Shown piece after piece: positions 42,701 to 51,829 of a stretch of DNA of 64,000 bases; the first letter of the stretch is position 1, and every line of letters starts with the position of its first letter. The notes below the pieces were generated by a model, which saw nothing but the letters and a program-made list of their open reading frames with translations, searched no databases and was not told where the DNA came from. Made by a program: the position numbers and the translations under genes. The stretch is from Aquisalimonas sp. 2447 (lineage in GTDB: Bacteria; Pseudomonadota; Gammaproteobacteria; Nitrococcales; Aquisalimonadaceae), in the NCBI RefSeq assembly GCF_012044895.1, contig NZ_CP050695.1, positions 1,580,501 through 1,644,500 on the forward strand. Reading direction: 5' to 3'.

Positions 42701-44608
42701 TCAGTGCGCGGGCGCAATCCGGAGGCGACGAAGGTGTTCGGGCAGGTTCTGTTCCAGTACTTCGTCGATGGCGTGGGGGCGGCTCAGGAGAAATCCCTGG
42801 CAGAGGCGAACGTCGAGCTCGCCCACGGCGTGTAGTTGGGCGTCGGTCTCGATGCCCTCGATGACCACGTCCAGGCCTATGTCCTCGGCCAGGCGCACGA
42901 TGGTATCGAGCACGCGGTAGGCGCGCCCGCTCGACGGGACCCGGTCCACCAGACTCTTGTCGATCTTGAGGACGTCCAGGGGCAACTGCTGCAGGTAACC
43001 CAGCGACGAGTAACCTGTACCGAAATCATCCATGGCAATGGTGACCCCTGCCGCGCGCAGGTCCTCGAGAACGTCGGCGGCATGGGTCGGATCTTCCAGC
43101 AGCGAGCGTTCAGTGACCTCGAGTTGCACCCTCCCTGGTGACAGTTCCAGCGCTTCCAGTGCCGCCAGTAGCTCATCGGCGGCATGCCGACCGGCCAGTT
43201 GTTCCGGCGCGATGTTGAGACTGAGCAGAAAGCTGTCACCGAAGGTGGTGGTCATGTGCGCGCAGGCCAGGCTGCGACCGGCAGCCCGGAACGCCTGGTG
43301 GCTGACATCGCCCATGACACCGGTGCGCTCGGCTGCGGCGATGAAGGCACCCGGAGAGAGGATGCCGTGCTCCGGGTGATGCAGACGCATCAGTGCCTCG
43401 AAGGCGTGCACTGTCCCTGCGTGGATATCGACCACGGGTTGCAGGAACGCGGTGATCCAGTTGTTGCGGATGGCCTGGGCCAGCGTATCCTCGGCCTCGC
43501 GGTCCGAGCGCGCACGCGCTTCCAGGGCCTTGGAGTACACCCGCACCACGGTGCCTCCCGTCTCGGCCCGCGCGCTGCGCATGGCCATGCGCGCGGCCTC
43601 CAGCGCGCGTTCGGGGTCGCGGTGATCCAGTGTGGCGGTGTGCACGATGCCGACCGCCGGCTGCAGCCACAGCCGCTGGTGTTCGACGACCAGCGTGGTT
43701 TCCAGACGCTCGCGAAGCTGTTCCGCAATGTCCTCCGGCCGGATTTCACCGCAGACCACTGCTGTCAGCGTGTCCCCTGCAGTCACTCCGATGCGCAGGT
43801 CGTCCCAGGGCGCAGCCTGGGCAACCTGGTGTGCCAGATGGTTCTGGACCTGTGCGTGGTCCGAGCCGGGAGAGGTGGCAACGGCGCCTCCGAGAATGCG
43901 CGTGCGCATCATGATGACCATCGCGTCGCGTTGCTCGTGCTGATGATCCCTGAGTGCGGCGAGGACAGCGCGCTCGGTGAACAGGCCGGACTCCGGTAAC
44001 CGCCAGTACCGTTCCGTGATGTCCGTCTGCGTGCCGGCCAGGCGCTCAACACGACCGTGTTCATCCTGCATGGCGGCGCCGCGGGCGATCATGAGCCGTT
44101 CTCCTTTGGCCGGGCCGGGGCGCAGGCGGAACTCCACCCGCAGGTGTCGGTCGCGCCCGTCGAGCACCCGCTGGATCGCCTCCTGAACCTGCCCCACATC
44201 CCGCTTATGAATCAGCTGTACCCACGCCGCGGTATTCATGACCGGGTTGGCATCGGTGCGCTGCACCTGTTCCAGGAAGCGGGGCGAGACCACGAGTTCG
44301 TCGGTGTCCGGAGTCCACTCCCAGACGCCGTCGTTTGCGCCCTCGATGACCAGGTTCAGCCGTTCCGTGCGTTCTTCGACCCGCTGCTCCAGCTTGCTGC
44401 GCGCCTCTTCCAACTCGGCGAGATTGCGGCGAACCTGCTCGAGCACGAAATTCACCAGCATTACCAGCTTCTGGACCTCGATCTCCTTCGTGTCCACATC
44501 CACGCGGAGATCGAACCGGTTGTCCACGGTGTCGCAGAGGGTGTTGGCGATCTCGGAGATCGCCCGGCGGATGGCTGCAGCATCCTCTCCGTCGCACTGT
44601 TCAGTCAT
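42701..44608 (-). CDS. PAS/degenerate-GGDEF/EAL c-di-GMP phosphodiesterase
   Basis: A 635-residue cytoplasmic signalling protein. An N-terminal helical region and coiled coil (about 1-90) lead to a PAS domain (LNLVIEGANDGVWEWTPD onward), a GGDEF-like region that has lost its active-site motif, and a complete EAL domain (FEALMRLHHP; LSLNIAPEQLAG; LEVTERSLL; DDFGTGYSSLGYL; KIDKSLV; VIEGIET) with the residues needed to hydrolyse c-di-GMP. The ATG overlaps the end of the H-NOX gene by 8 nt. By analogy with known H-NOX partners, the H-NOX protein probably tunes its activity in response to a gas ligand. Confidence 0.9.
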   Translation of the reverse strand: MTEQCDGEDAAAIRRAISEIANTLCDTVDNRFDLRVDVDTKEIEVQKLVMLVNFVLEQVRRNLAELEEARSKLEQRVEERTERLNLVIEGANDGVWEWTPDTDELVVSPRFLEQVQRTDANPVMNTAAWVQLIHKRDVGQVQEAIQRVLDGRDRHLRVEFRLRPGPAKGERLMIARGAAMQDEHGRVERLAGTQTDITERYWRLPESGLFTERAVLAALRDHQHEQRDAMVIMMRTRILGGAVATSPGSDHAQVQNHLAHQVAQAAPWDDLRIGVTAGDTLTAVVCGEIRPEDIAEQLRERLETTLVVEHQRLWLQPAVGIVHTATLDHRDPERALEAARMAMRSARAETGGTVVRVYSKALEARARSDREAEDTLAQAIRNNWITAFLQPVVDIHAGTVHAFEALMRLHHPEHGILSPGAFIAAAERTGVMGDVSHQAFRAAGRSLACAHMTTTFGDSFLLSLNIAPEQLAGRHAADELLAALEALELSPGRVQLEVTERSLLEDPTHAADVLEDLRAAGVTIAMDDFGTGYSSLGYLQQLPLDVLKIDKSLVDRVPSSGRAYRVLDTIVRLAEDIGLDVVIEGIETDAQLHAVGELDVRLCQGFLLSRPHAIDEVLEQNLPEHLRRLRIAPAH

Positions 44609-45185
44609 GCGCCACCGCTATATCGCATCCATGACCATGGAATCGGATGCGGAACACACAGGCCTCATGGCCATGGTGGCGACACATCTCCTCCTGGATT
44701 TCGCCGGTTTCCCCGTAGAGCGCAAGAACACGTTCTGCCAGGGCACGGTAGAGCTTGCAGAGCTGCAGGTTCGAGCGGTACCGCACCACCAGGTCGTCGC
44801 CGTCTTCGGTGATATGAAACTTGTCCCGCACCTGGCTGCGGGCTTCGGCGTCCCGCAGCCCTGCGCCGAAAGTGCAGTGGATGGTGGGCTGACGCAGCAG
44901 GAAATCCCGGGCCGTCGGAGCCATCTCGAAAAAGCGCGGCAGCAGCTGGTGCGCTTCCTCAAGGAAATAGTCGGCGTAGAGCCCCCAGAGGGTCTCCTCG
45001 TCGATGTCCATCCGTGCAGCAGCGGCCGTGATCAGCGCCGAACACTCGATGTCGGCGAAATCCTTGTGAATGGCAAAGCGTGAATCCACCGGCAGGCCGC
45101 AATCGGCGAGGATGCGTTCCCGCAAGCTGGTTCCGCCTTCACGCTCGAGGAGGACGAGCAGGGTGTGTTGGATCAGCCCGATCAT
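44601..45185 (-). CDS. H-NOX (heme nitric oxide/oxygen-binding) protein
   Basis: A 194-residue stand-alone H-NOX protein. It begins MIGLIQHTLLVLLEREGG; the expected proximal heme histidine is H103 (QPTIHCTF). The heme-propionate motif YxSxR is present only in part: Y136 and S138 in YRSNL, with leucine at 140 instead of arginine. Two histidine/cysteine-rich segments near the end (EMCRHHGHEACVF) match the zinc-like patch of bacterial homologues. Such proteins sense NO and control c-di-GMP enzymes. The gene overlaps the downstream EAL gene, which supports a complex. Heme binding is likely but not certain given the lost arginine. Confidence 0.82.
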   Translation of the reverse strand: MIGLIQHTLLVLLEREGGTSLRERILADCGLPVDSRFAIHKDFADIECSALITAAAARMDIDEETLWGLYADYFLEEAHQLLPRFFEMAPTARDFLLRQPTIHCTFGAGLRDAEARSQVRDKFHITEDGDDLVVRYRSNLQLCKLYRALAERVLALYGETGEIQEEMCRHHGHEACVFRIRFHGHGCDIAVAHD

Positions 45186-45336
45186 GGTGAAGGTCCGGTC
45201 GCGGAGGCAAGGAGGGGCGTAGGAATACCACGGCAGAACAGGGCGGGAAACCGTGCCGCCGGCGCAGTGTGACGGATTTCCTGTAATCGGAAACTCTGCC
45301 ACGGCTTTTCGCGAACCGTTGGGGTTGCCGATGGGC

Positions 45337-46908
45337 TCAGCGCAAGCCGAACTTGTTCAGCCGGTACTGCAGTTGTCGGGTGCTCAGGCCCAGCTCCCGT
45401 GCCGCCTGGGTCTTGTTCCCGCGGCAGCGCAGGAGCGCTGCCCGCAGGACGTCCGGGTCACTCTCGGCGATACGCTGATACGGTCTTCCTGCGCTTGCTT
45501 CCTGCGCCTGGGCGAAGGGGGGCGATGCCACCGCGTGCGCGGTCTCCTCAGGCGCGTCGCCAACGCTGGATTCCTGGGCCAGGATGTGCTCGATATCCGC
45601 CGCCTGGATGCTGGTGCCCCTGGCGGTCAGCACAGCGCGTTCGATGACGTTCTCCAACTGCCGGATGTTGCCGGGCCAGGCATAGCTCTCCAGACGCGGC
45701 AGCACGCCGGCGCCGAGGGTCAGGTTGTGGCGGTACTTGTGATTGAAGGTGTCGAGAAAGTGGCGGGCGAGCAGGGGAACATCCCCGGCGCGTTCGCGCA
45801 GCGCCGGCAGCCGTAGCGGGATGACGTTGAGGCGGTAGAACAGATCCAGGCGGAAGCGACCCTGGTTCACCGCGTCCTGGAGATCCTTGTGGGTGGCGGT
45901 GATGACGCGGATGTCCACGGGGATGTCCCGGTCGCCGCCGACGCGCTGTACAGAACGCTCCTGCAGCAGGCGCAGCAGTTTGGTCTGCAGATCCAGGCTC
46001 ATGTCGCCGATTTCATCCAGGAACAGGGTGCCGCCGTCCGCCGCTTCCGCCTTGCCCGCGCGGGTGCGCACCGCGCCGGTGAATGCGCCCCGCTCATGAC
46101 CGAACAGTTCTGCTTCCAGCAGGTGTTCCGGAATCGCGCCGCAGTTGATGCACACAAAAGGGCCATCGTGTCGATGGCTGTGGGTGTGAATCATGCGGGC
46201 GAATTTCTCCTTCCCCGTGCCGGATTCGCCCAACAGCATCACGGTGGCATCGCTGCCGGCCACGCGGGTGGCCTCGTCCAGGGCCTCCTGCAGCATCGGG
46301 CTCGTGCCGAGGATGCCGTGCTGGACAGTCTGGCGCTCCAGCGCTGAACGCAGTTCCTGGTTCTGGTGCTCCAGATACTCGGTGCGCTCGCGCAGCAGCG
46401 TGTGAATGCGCAGCGTCTGCCCAATCATGGACGCGATGATGCGCAGCAAGTGGATGTCGGCCTCGAAGGCGCGGTTGCGGTTACGTATCCGATGGCAGGC
46501 GAGAACGCCCACCGGCTCCTTGTCGGTGAGGATGGGCACGGCGACGAAACTCACCGTGCCCTGTGGCAGTGTCGGCCGGTCCACGGCGCGGAACAGGAAC
46601 GCGGGCTCGGCGTCCACGTCCTGCACGACGCACACCCGACCGGTGTTCATGACGTGCCCGGTGATCCCCTCGCCAGCGGCGTAGACGCCGCGTGCCTTCT
46701 CTTCCGGGCGCAGGCCGTAGGCGTAATGAATACGCAAACCACCGCCCTCTTCGGGGAGGACGACGCGCCCGCGGTTGAGGCCGACCAGTTGAGACAGCAG
46801 GCGCAGGACAGCGGGAATGGTGGACTCCGGTTCCAGGGAGCGGCCCAGAACCTGGACCGCTTCCAGCAGAACCATGGACTCGTTGGGTAGTTCGTTATCG
46901 CCTGTCAT
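45337..46908 (-). CDS. GAF/AAA+ sigma-54-dependent transcriptional activator
   Basis: A 523-residue NifA/NorR-like activator. The N-terminal GAF domain (about 15-180) has the pattern [20 protein letters not shown]. The central AAA+ domain has Walker [10 protein letters not shown], the sigma-54 contact loop GAFTGA, and Walker [13 protein letters not shown]. The C-terminal Fis-type helix-turn-helix reads [20 protein letters not shown]. No receiver domain is present, so it answers a small molecule or gas through the GAF domain. It lies 69 nt after the binding-protein gene on the same strand. I infer that it binds the 38-bp palindrome at 48489 and drives both divergent sigma-54 promoters. Confidence 0.92.
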   Translation of the reverse strand: MTGDNELPNESMVLLEAVQVLGRSLEPESTIPAVLRLLSQLVGLNRGRVVLPEEGGGLRIHYAYGLRPEEKARGVYAAGEGITGHVMNTGRVCVVQDVDAEPAFLFRAVDRPTLPQGTVSFVAVPILTDKEPVGVLACHRIRNRNRAFEADIHLLRIIASMIGQTLRIHTLLRERTEYLEHQNQELRSALERQTVQHGILGTSPMLQEALDEATRVAGSDATVMLLGESGTGKEKFARMIHTHSHRHDGPFVCINCGAIPEHLLEAELFGHERGAFTGAVRTRAGKAEAADGGTLFLDEIGDMSLDLQTKLLRLLQERSVQRVGGDRDIPVDIRVITATHKDLQDAVNQGRFRLDLFYRLNVIPLRLPALRERAGDVPLLARHFLDTFNHKYRHNLTLGAGVLPRLESYAWPGNIRQLENVIERAVLTARGTSIQAADIEHILAQESSVGDAPEETAHAVASPPFAQAQEASAGRPYQRIAESDPDVLRAALLRCRGNKTQAARELGLSTRQLQYRLNKFGLR

Positions 46909-46977
46909 CGAGTGCCAGTGTGGTTCATGAGCCCGGGCGGCGTCGGTCGCGGCGGGGCGCCCGGGGCTGCCCCACCG

Positions 46978-48351
46978 TCAAGCGCGCATGTCGAAGCTCT
47001 CCAGGTAACCCTCCGGGTCGGCCGGGTCGAACTCCTTGCCCATGATATCGTGAATCCGGTAGTTCTCCTCCGGCGCGTTGTATCCCAGGTCCTGCATGAC
47101 CTTGCGGCACTCGGTGGCCTGGAAGACCTCCTCGGCGATCTGGTGGTAGTTCACGTCGCCGTCAATGTAACCCCAGCGTTTCATCTGGGTCAGCATCCAC
47201 ACTGCCATGGACTGCCACGGGAAGGGATCGAAGTCGATGCGGTCGGGCATGTCCTTGACCTCTCCCAGACCGTCGGCATAGCGGCCCACCAGCACCTGAT
47301 CCAGTACCTCCACCGGCTGATTGAGATACCTGCGCGGGGCGATTGCCTCGGCGATTTCCTTGCGGTTCTCGGCGGCGGAACTGTATTGAGTTGCATCCAC
47401 GATGGCCCGGAACAGGGCGCCGAACGTGTTCGGGTGTGCGTCCACCCAGTCCTCGCGCACCACGAAGGCGCAACAGGGGTGGCCACTCCAGATGTCCTTG
47501 GTCTGGGTGTGGATGAACCCGGCGCCTTCCCAGACGGCGCGCTGGTTGAACGGCTCGGCAACAATGTAGCCGTCAATGTTCTCGGCCTGCAGGTTGGCGA
47601 CCATTTCCGGCGGCGGCATGATCCGGAGATTCACGTCGCGATCCGGGTCCAGCCCATTCTCTGCGAGCAGGTAGCGAAGCAGGAAGTTGTGCATGGAGTA
47701 GTCGAAGGGAATGGCAAAGGTAAAGCCCTTCCAGTCCTTCGGGTCCATCTTGTCCTTGTGCTTGTTTGCCAGGGTGATGGCGTTGCCGTTGATGTTCTCG
47801 ATGGCCGGCATGGTGACGGGTAGCCGGGAGGCTCCTACCCCCATGCGAATGGACAGGGGCATCGGCGCCAGCATGTGGGCGGCGTTGAACTCGCCGGCGT
47901 CCATGCGATCCCGGACCACCGGCCAGCCGGCAACCCGCTCGAGATTCACATCCAGCCCGTAGCGTTCATAGAAGCCCATGGGGTCCGCCATGATGATGGG
48001 GGTGGCACAGGTGATGGGCAGAAACGGGATGGACATCCGGGTCTGCTCCAGCTGTCCGCCTTCATCGGCCAACGCGGACTTCAGCGCACCCAGCGGGAAC
48101 GCGGAAGCCACCGCAGCGGCCGCGGTGCCACGGCCCACAGCGGCCATGAAGCGGCGTCGACTGATGTCATTGCCCCCGAAGAGTGCGCGCACCAGCGTGT
48201 TTTCCACGGCGCGGTCGATGATGGCTTCGCGATCTTTCGGTTGTTTCCCGGTGGTTGCTGACCCGCTGTTGGAGTTGCAGCTCTCGCAGGAACAGTCCGC
48301 GTTGTGGCGGAGATCGGAATGGGGACTGTAGGGATCACCCAGGCTCTTCAT
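46978..48351 (-). CDS. Tat-exported NrtA/CmpA-family substrate-binding protein (orphan)
   Basis: A 457-residue protein with a twin-arginine signal (SRRRFMAAVG, about residues 64-73) preceded by an unusually long N-region that holds a cysteine cluster CSCESC at 20-25. The mature part is an NrtA/CmpA/SsuA-type binding fold (SIPFLPITCATPIIMADPMG; NLRIMPPPEMVANLQAENID). The family binds nitrate, bicarbonate, sulfonates or similar anions. No ABC permease or ATPase gene lies nearby. It is preceded by a sigma-54 promoter on the minus strand and followed by the activator gene. Its Tat export suggests folding or cofactor loading in the cytoplasm. Confidence 0.87.
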   Translation of the reverse strand: MKSLGDPYSPHSDLRHNADCSCESCNSNSGSATTGKQPKDREAIIDRAVENTLVRALFGGNDISRRRFMAAVGRGTAAAAVASAFPLGALKSALADEGGQLEQTRMSIPFLPITCATPIIMADPMGFYERYGLDVNLERVAGWPVVRDRMDAGEFNAAHMLAPMPLSIRMGVGASRLPVTMPAIENINGNAITLANKHKDKMDPKDWKGFTFAIPFDYSMHNFLLRYLLAENGLDPDRDVNLRIMPPPEMVANLQAENIDGYIVAEPFNQRAVWEGAGFIHTQTKDIWSGHPCCAFVVREDWVDAHPNTFGALFRAIVDATQYSSAAENRKEIAEAIAPRRYLNQPVEVLDQVLVGRYADGLGEVKDMPDRIDFDPFPWQSMAVWMLTQMKRWGYIDGDVNYHQIAEEVFQATECRKVMQDLGYNAPEENYRIHDIMGKEFDPADPEGYLESFDMRA

Positions 48352-48401
48352 TGTTCACGTCCTCGCAGTGGCGGGAGTCACGGTTGCTCCCCCTGCTCCT
48401 A

Positions 48402-48416
48402 GCAAAGGCAATGCCA
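48402..48416 (-). promoter_or_regulatory. Sigma-54 promoter of the Tat binding-protein gene
   Basis: On the minus strand TGGCATT-GCCT-TTGC matches TGGCACG-N4-TTGC with correct -24/-12 spacing. It lies about 50 bp before the binding-protein start and 73-110 bp from the palindrome at 48489-48526. Confidence 0.72.
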
Positions 48417-48488
48417 GCGATGACGCGCTGCGGCAAAAGCGCCCTCGCGCCGCGATCCCCGGCTGTCGGGAAGCGGGCTTACGGCCGC

Positions 48489-48526
48489 GAACAAACCGGA
48501 CAATGTCGACATTGTCCGGTTTGTTC
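48489..48526. promoter_or_regulatory. Perfect 38-bp palindrome, probable shared enhancer
   Basis: A perfect palindrome with 19-bp arms and no spacer (centre TCGA at 48506-48509; core GGACAATGTC/GACATTGTCC). It sits between two outward-facing sigma-54 promoters, 73-110 bp from one and 107-144 bp from the other, as upstream activator sites do. The Fis-type activator encoded at 45337 is the obvious candidate to bind it. It does not match the NifA site TGT-N10-ACA. Confidence 0.75.
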
Positions 48527-48632
48527 CATGGTGGTCCGGCGCAGAAACAGAGACCGATGGAGGGTGGCCAGGCATTCCCAGGCTACTGATTCGGATGAAT
48601 AAAACGCGTTTTTCCGCAGTGCGGGGGCGGAA

Positions 48633-48648
48633 TGGCACGCCTGATGCA
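48633..48648 (+). promoter_or_regulatory. Sigma-54 promoter of the OsmC-rhodanese cluster
   Basis: TGGCACG-CCTG-ATGC followed by A: the -24 element is a full consensus match and the -12 element differs at one base (ATGC for TTGC), with exact spacing. The predicted start near 48660 is about 30 nt before the OsmC-like gene. Confidence 0.8.
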
Positions 48649-48692
48649 AAGTCCGTGGCGACATCAATCACGCAGAAATGCAGGAGGAAGTG

Positions 48693-49229
48693 ATGAGCGA
48701 CACGGCAGAGCAGTCCAAGCAGCCCTTGCGCCCCATTGATCTGGAGGGCCTCAAGGCTCTGGGTGCGAAGGCGAAGATGGATCCCACCAAGGTGAACACC
48801 CTCAAGTCCCACACCGAGTGCGAAGGCATCTTCCGCATGATGACGTACTGCCGCGATCTGGATGGGCACCTGATCGACGAGCCACCGACGCTGCTGGGCG
48901 AAGACAATGCGCCGAACCCGTCGGAGGCCGCGCTGGCCGCCCTGGCCTCTTGCATGCTCGTGGGGATTCACGCCAATGCCACCTACCGCGGCATTACCGT
49001 CTACAAGCTGGAGGCGGATCTGGAAGGGGACATCAATATCAGCAGTGTCTGGGGTGTCGGGGACACCAGCGAGAAACGTCTGGGATTCACGGCGATCCGG
49101 GCCAAGTTCGATATCGAGGCGGACTGCTCCCGGGAAGAGCTCGAGGACCTGGTCGCCTGGGCGGACAAATGGTCGCCGGTGGCCAATACCATGCGCAACC
49201 CGGTACCCACCGAGATGACGCTGGCCTGA
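48693..49229 (+). CDS. OsmC-family thiol peroxidase-like protein
   Basis: A 178-residue OsmC/Ohr-fold protein. The two family cysteines are visible: the first in HTECEGIFRM (about residue 43) and the second in AALASCMLVGIHANA (about residue 87). Such proteins reduce organic hydroperoxides or handle sulfur. AGGAGG lies 6-7 nt before the ATG. It is the first gene after the plus-strand sigma-54 promoter; the next gene follows 61 nt later, with a hairpin in the gap. Confidence 0.85.
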   Translation: MSDTAEQSKQPLRPIDLEGLKALGAKAKMDPTKVNTLKSHTECEGIFRMMTYCRDLDGHLIDEPPTLLGEDNAPNPSEAALAALASCMLVGIHANATYRGITVYKLEADLEGDINISSVWGVGDTSEKRLGFTAIRAKFDIEADCSREELEDLVAWADKWSPVANTMRNPVPTEMTLA

Positions 49230-49235
49230 GAGACC

Positions 49236-49261
49236 GGCCCGGCGGACCGTCCCGCCGGGCC
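49236..49261 (+). repeat. Hairpin between OsmC-like and acyl-CoA-dehydrogenase-like genes
   Basis: A perfect 10-bp GC-rich stem (GGCCCGGCGG, loop ACCGTC, CCGCCGGGCC), with no T tract, just after the OsmC-like stop codon and 30 bp before the next start. It may protect the upstream message or partly attenuate readthrough within the operon. Confidence 0.5.
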
Positions 49262-49290
49262 CCTCCATCGTTGCCGAACAGGAGTTCACC

Positions 49291-50412
49291 ATGTCCGCCT
49301 TAGCCGATGCCATATCGAAAGCGCCTGAGCCCACCCTGGAGACCCAGGTCGAATCCCTGGTCTACAGCGATCTGGCGCCGCAGACCGCGGCGATTGATCG
49401 ACAGGGTGTCTATCCTGCCGCGTTCATGCACGACCTCGGGAGCACCGGGGCATACCGACAGCATGTTGCCTGTCGGCATGGTGACGGACAGCAGGATTTC
49501 GCCGCTGCCATACACGCCATGGAGGCCGTCTCCAGGGAGTGCATGTCCACAGGGTTCTGCGTCTGGTGCCAGGATGCCCTGGCCTGGTACCTGGAGAATG
49601 CCGACGACGCCGCGGTACGTGACCGCCTGCTGCCTGGTGTGGCCGCTGGCCGGCAGCTGGGTGGTACCGGTCTGTCCAACGGCGTGAAGCATCTGCACGA
49701 CATCGAGTCGCTGAAAATCCGGGTCCGCCGGGTGGAGGGTGGCTATGTCGCCAATGGCACGCTGCCCTGGGTTTCCAATCTCGGCCAGGAGCACGCATTC
49801 GCCGCAATCTTCGGCGTGGAAGGCAGTGACCGGAAGATCATGGGTGTCACCTTCTGTAACCAGCCGGGGTTTGCCCTGCAGCAGTGCGCCGAGTTCATCG
49901 CGCTGGAAGGCAGCGGCACCTACGCCTGCCATTTCCGCGACAGCTTCATTCCGGACGAGCACGTGGTCAGCCACGACATCACCAACCTGATGCCGCGCAT
50001 CCGTTCCGGCTTCGTGTTGCTGCAGATGGGCATGGGCCTGGGACTGATTCAGGGCTGTATCGACATCATGGAGCAGTTCCGTGAGACCCACAGCCACGTG
50101 AACCGCTTTCTGGACGAGCAGCCCGAGGCCATGGCCGAAGAGCTCGCGGACGCCCGGAATGCCACCTGTCGCCTGGGTGCCGAGATCGGAGATCCCTCCG
50201 ATGCCCTGTTCGCCGATGTTCTGCAACTGCGCCATACCGCTTCGGAACTCGCGCTACGGGCCTCCCAGGCTGCCATGCTGCATGCGGGGGCGCGGGGCTA
50301 CCTGGCCGACGCGCCGGCGCAGCGAAAACTCCGGGAGTCCTATTTCGTCGCCATCGTGACGCCGGCGATCAAGCATCTGCGCAAGGAACTGACGCGCATG
50401 GGCGCCGCGTAA
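49291..50412 (+). CDS. Acyl-CoA-dehydrogenase-fold flavoprotein, probable oxidoreductase or monooxygenase
   Basis: A 373-residue protein with the acyl-CoA dehydrogenase fold: helical N-terminal domain, beta domain ([26 protein letters not shown]) and C-terminal helices ending in [17 protein letters not shown]. The usual catalytic glutamate is not apparent, and the sequence differs from beta-oxidation enzymes. Its neighbour is a rubredoxin-reductase fusion, so it may be a flavin-dependent oxygenase fed with electrons by that protein. GGAG precedes the ATG. Substrate unknown. Confidence 0.72.
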   Translation: MSALADAISKAPEPTLETQVESLVYSDLAPQTAAIDRQGVYPAAFMHDLGSTGAYRQHVACRHGDGQQDFAAAIHAMEAVSRECMSTGFCVWCQDALAWYLENADDAAVRDRLLPGVAAGRQLGGTGLSNGVKHLHDIESLKIRVRRVEGGYVANGTLPWVSNLGQEHAFAAIFGVEGSDRKIMGVTFCNQPGFALQQCAEFIALEGSGTYACHFRDSFIPDEHVVSHDITNLMPRIRSGFVLLQMGMGLGLIQGCIDIMEQFRETHSHVNRFLDEQPEAMAEELADARNATCRLGAEIGDPSDALFADVLQLRHTASELALRASQAAMLHAGARGYLADAPAQRKLRESYFVAIVTPAIKHLRKELTRMGAA

Positions 50413-50434
50413 AGGCAAGGGGAGGGCGACGCCC

Positions 50435-51811
50435 ATGAGCGAGCCATATCGACGTTACCTGTGCCGCGTGTGCGGATTCATCTACGACGAGGCCGAGGGC
50501 GATCCGGATGGCGGACTACCTCCGGGTACCCGCTACGAAGACATACCCGACGACTGGGAATGCCCCGACTGCGGTGTGAGCAAGGCGGATTTCGAACTTC
50601 TGGAGCCGCCGGATGACACCGCCGCTGAGCCCGCTGCGGCGGCGACGGCCACCGTTCGCCCGGGCATGGATCCGGAGCAGATCGTGGTGGTCGGCGGCGG
50701 CATGGCGGCCTGGGCCTTCGTCGAGGCCCTGCGCGAGCGCGATCCGCGCCGGCCGGTGCTGCTCATAGCCGGCTGCGACGGTGACCCCTACCCCAAGCCG
50801 CAGCTCTCCGCGGCTGCCGCGAAAGGCCGCAGTGCCGACGACCTGGTTCTGGAACGGGGTGCCGACAGGGCCGCCAGGCTGGGGGTCGGGTTTCTCCGGC
50901 GCACCCGCGTCCTCGGCCTGGACCTGGCGCGGCGCCGGATCATTACGCCGCGGGGTGGCGTGCCTTACGGAACGCTGATCCTGGCAACGGGCGCCCACCA
51001 GCCGCAGCCCTGCCTGAAGGGGGATGGTGCCGGCGAGGTCATGCAGGTCAACGAACTGGCGTCCTACCGCCGGTTCCGCGAGCAGGTGGATCCGCACGCG
51101 CCAGCCCGGGTGGTGATCATGGGGGCGGGGCTGATCGGCTGCGAATTCGCCGATGACCTGACGGCGGCCGGGCACAGGGTCACCCTGGTGGATCAGGCGG
51201 CGGCACCCCTGGCGCGTCTGCTTCCGGGCCCCGCCAGCGAACGGCTGGAGTCGGCGCTGCAGTCCCACGGCGTTGTACTGCATACCGGCACCACCGTGGC
51301 GACAGTTGCGACGAAGGAACATGGCGGCAGGCTGCAGGTGCAACTGGCGAACGACATGACCCTGGACGCCGATGCCGTGCTCAGCGCTCTCGGCCTGCGG
51401 CCCAATGTGGTGCTGGCCCGCGAGGCGGGCATTGCCACCGATCGCGGTATCCAGGTGGACGCGTACCTGCGTACCTCCGTTGCCGGCATTCATGCGATGG
51501 GCGACTGCGCCGAACACGACGGTCGCCTGCTGCCGTACGTGCGACCGCTGCAGGAACAGGCCCGGGTGCTGGTGGCCAACCTCTGCGGCGAGGACATCCG
51601 CTACCGGGCCAGCCCCGGCACCGTGGTCATCAAGACACCCTCTTGCCCCCTGGCGGTCTGGCCGCCGGAGGAGCCGGGCGAGTGGGTTGAGCGCCAGGCC
51701 GACGATCAAGGCCTGGTCATGGAACACGTGACGGGTGATCGGCTCACCGGCTTTGCGCTGGCAGGTGCCCATGCCCGTGATGCATCGGCCTTTGAAGCCC
51801 GTGTGAGTTGA
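50435..51811 (+). CDS. Rubredoxin fused to NAD(P)H:rubredoxin reductase
   Basis: A 458-residue fusion. Residues 1-60 are a complete rubredoxin with iron ligands in [15 protein letters not shown] and [11 protein letters not shown]. Residues 75-455 are a FAD/NAD(P)-dependent reductase of the rubredoxin-reductase type, with [28 protein letters not shown], and [13 protein letters not shown]. It would pass electrons from NAD(P)H through FAD to the attached rubredoxin. It lies 22 nt after the acyl-CoA-dehydrogenase-like gene, which may be its electron acceptor. NorW and alkane-hydroxylase reductases are relatives, normally with a separate rubredoxin. Confidence 0.93.
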   Translation: MSEPYRRYLCRVCGFIYDEAEGDPDGGLPPGTRYEDIPDDWECPDCGVSKADFELLEPPDDTAAEPAAAATATVRPGMDPEQIVVVGGGMAAWAFVEALRERDPRRPVLLIAGCDGDPYPKPQLSAAAAKGRSADDLVLERGADRAARLGVGFLRRTRVLGLDLARRRIITPRGGVPYGTLILATGAHQPQPCLKGDGAGEVMQVNELASYRRFREQVDPHAPARVVIMGAGLIGCEFADDLTAAGHRVTLVDQAAAPLARLLPGPASERLESALQSHGVVLHTGTTVATVATKEHGGRLQVQLANDMTLDADAVLSALGLRPNVVLAREAGIATDRGIQVDAYLRTSVAGIHAMGDCAEHDGRLLPYVRPLQEQARVLVANLCGEDIRYRASPGTVVIKTPSCPLAVWPPEEPGEWVERQADDQGLVMEHVTGDRLTGFALAGAHARDASAFEARVS

Positions 51812-51829
51812 TTGACGAAGGGAGAGAGC

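Larger units (their letters stand above)
48352..48692. other. Divergent regulatory region between binding-protein and OsmC-like genes
   Basis: A 341-bp gene-free stretch. It contains a sigma-54 promoter on each strand pointing outward and a long palindrome between them, each listed separately. No short coding sequence with a ribosome site is seen. Confidence 0.75.

Noticed and set aside
48489-48526. The 38-bp palindrome as a terminator or attachment site
   Set aside because: It lies far from gene ends with no T tract, between two divergent sigma-54 promoters, and there is no integrase; an enhancer fits better.
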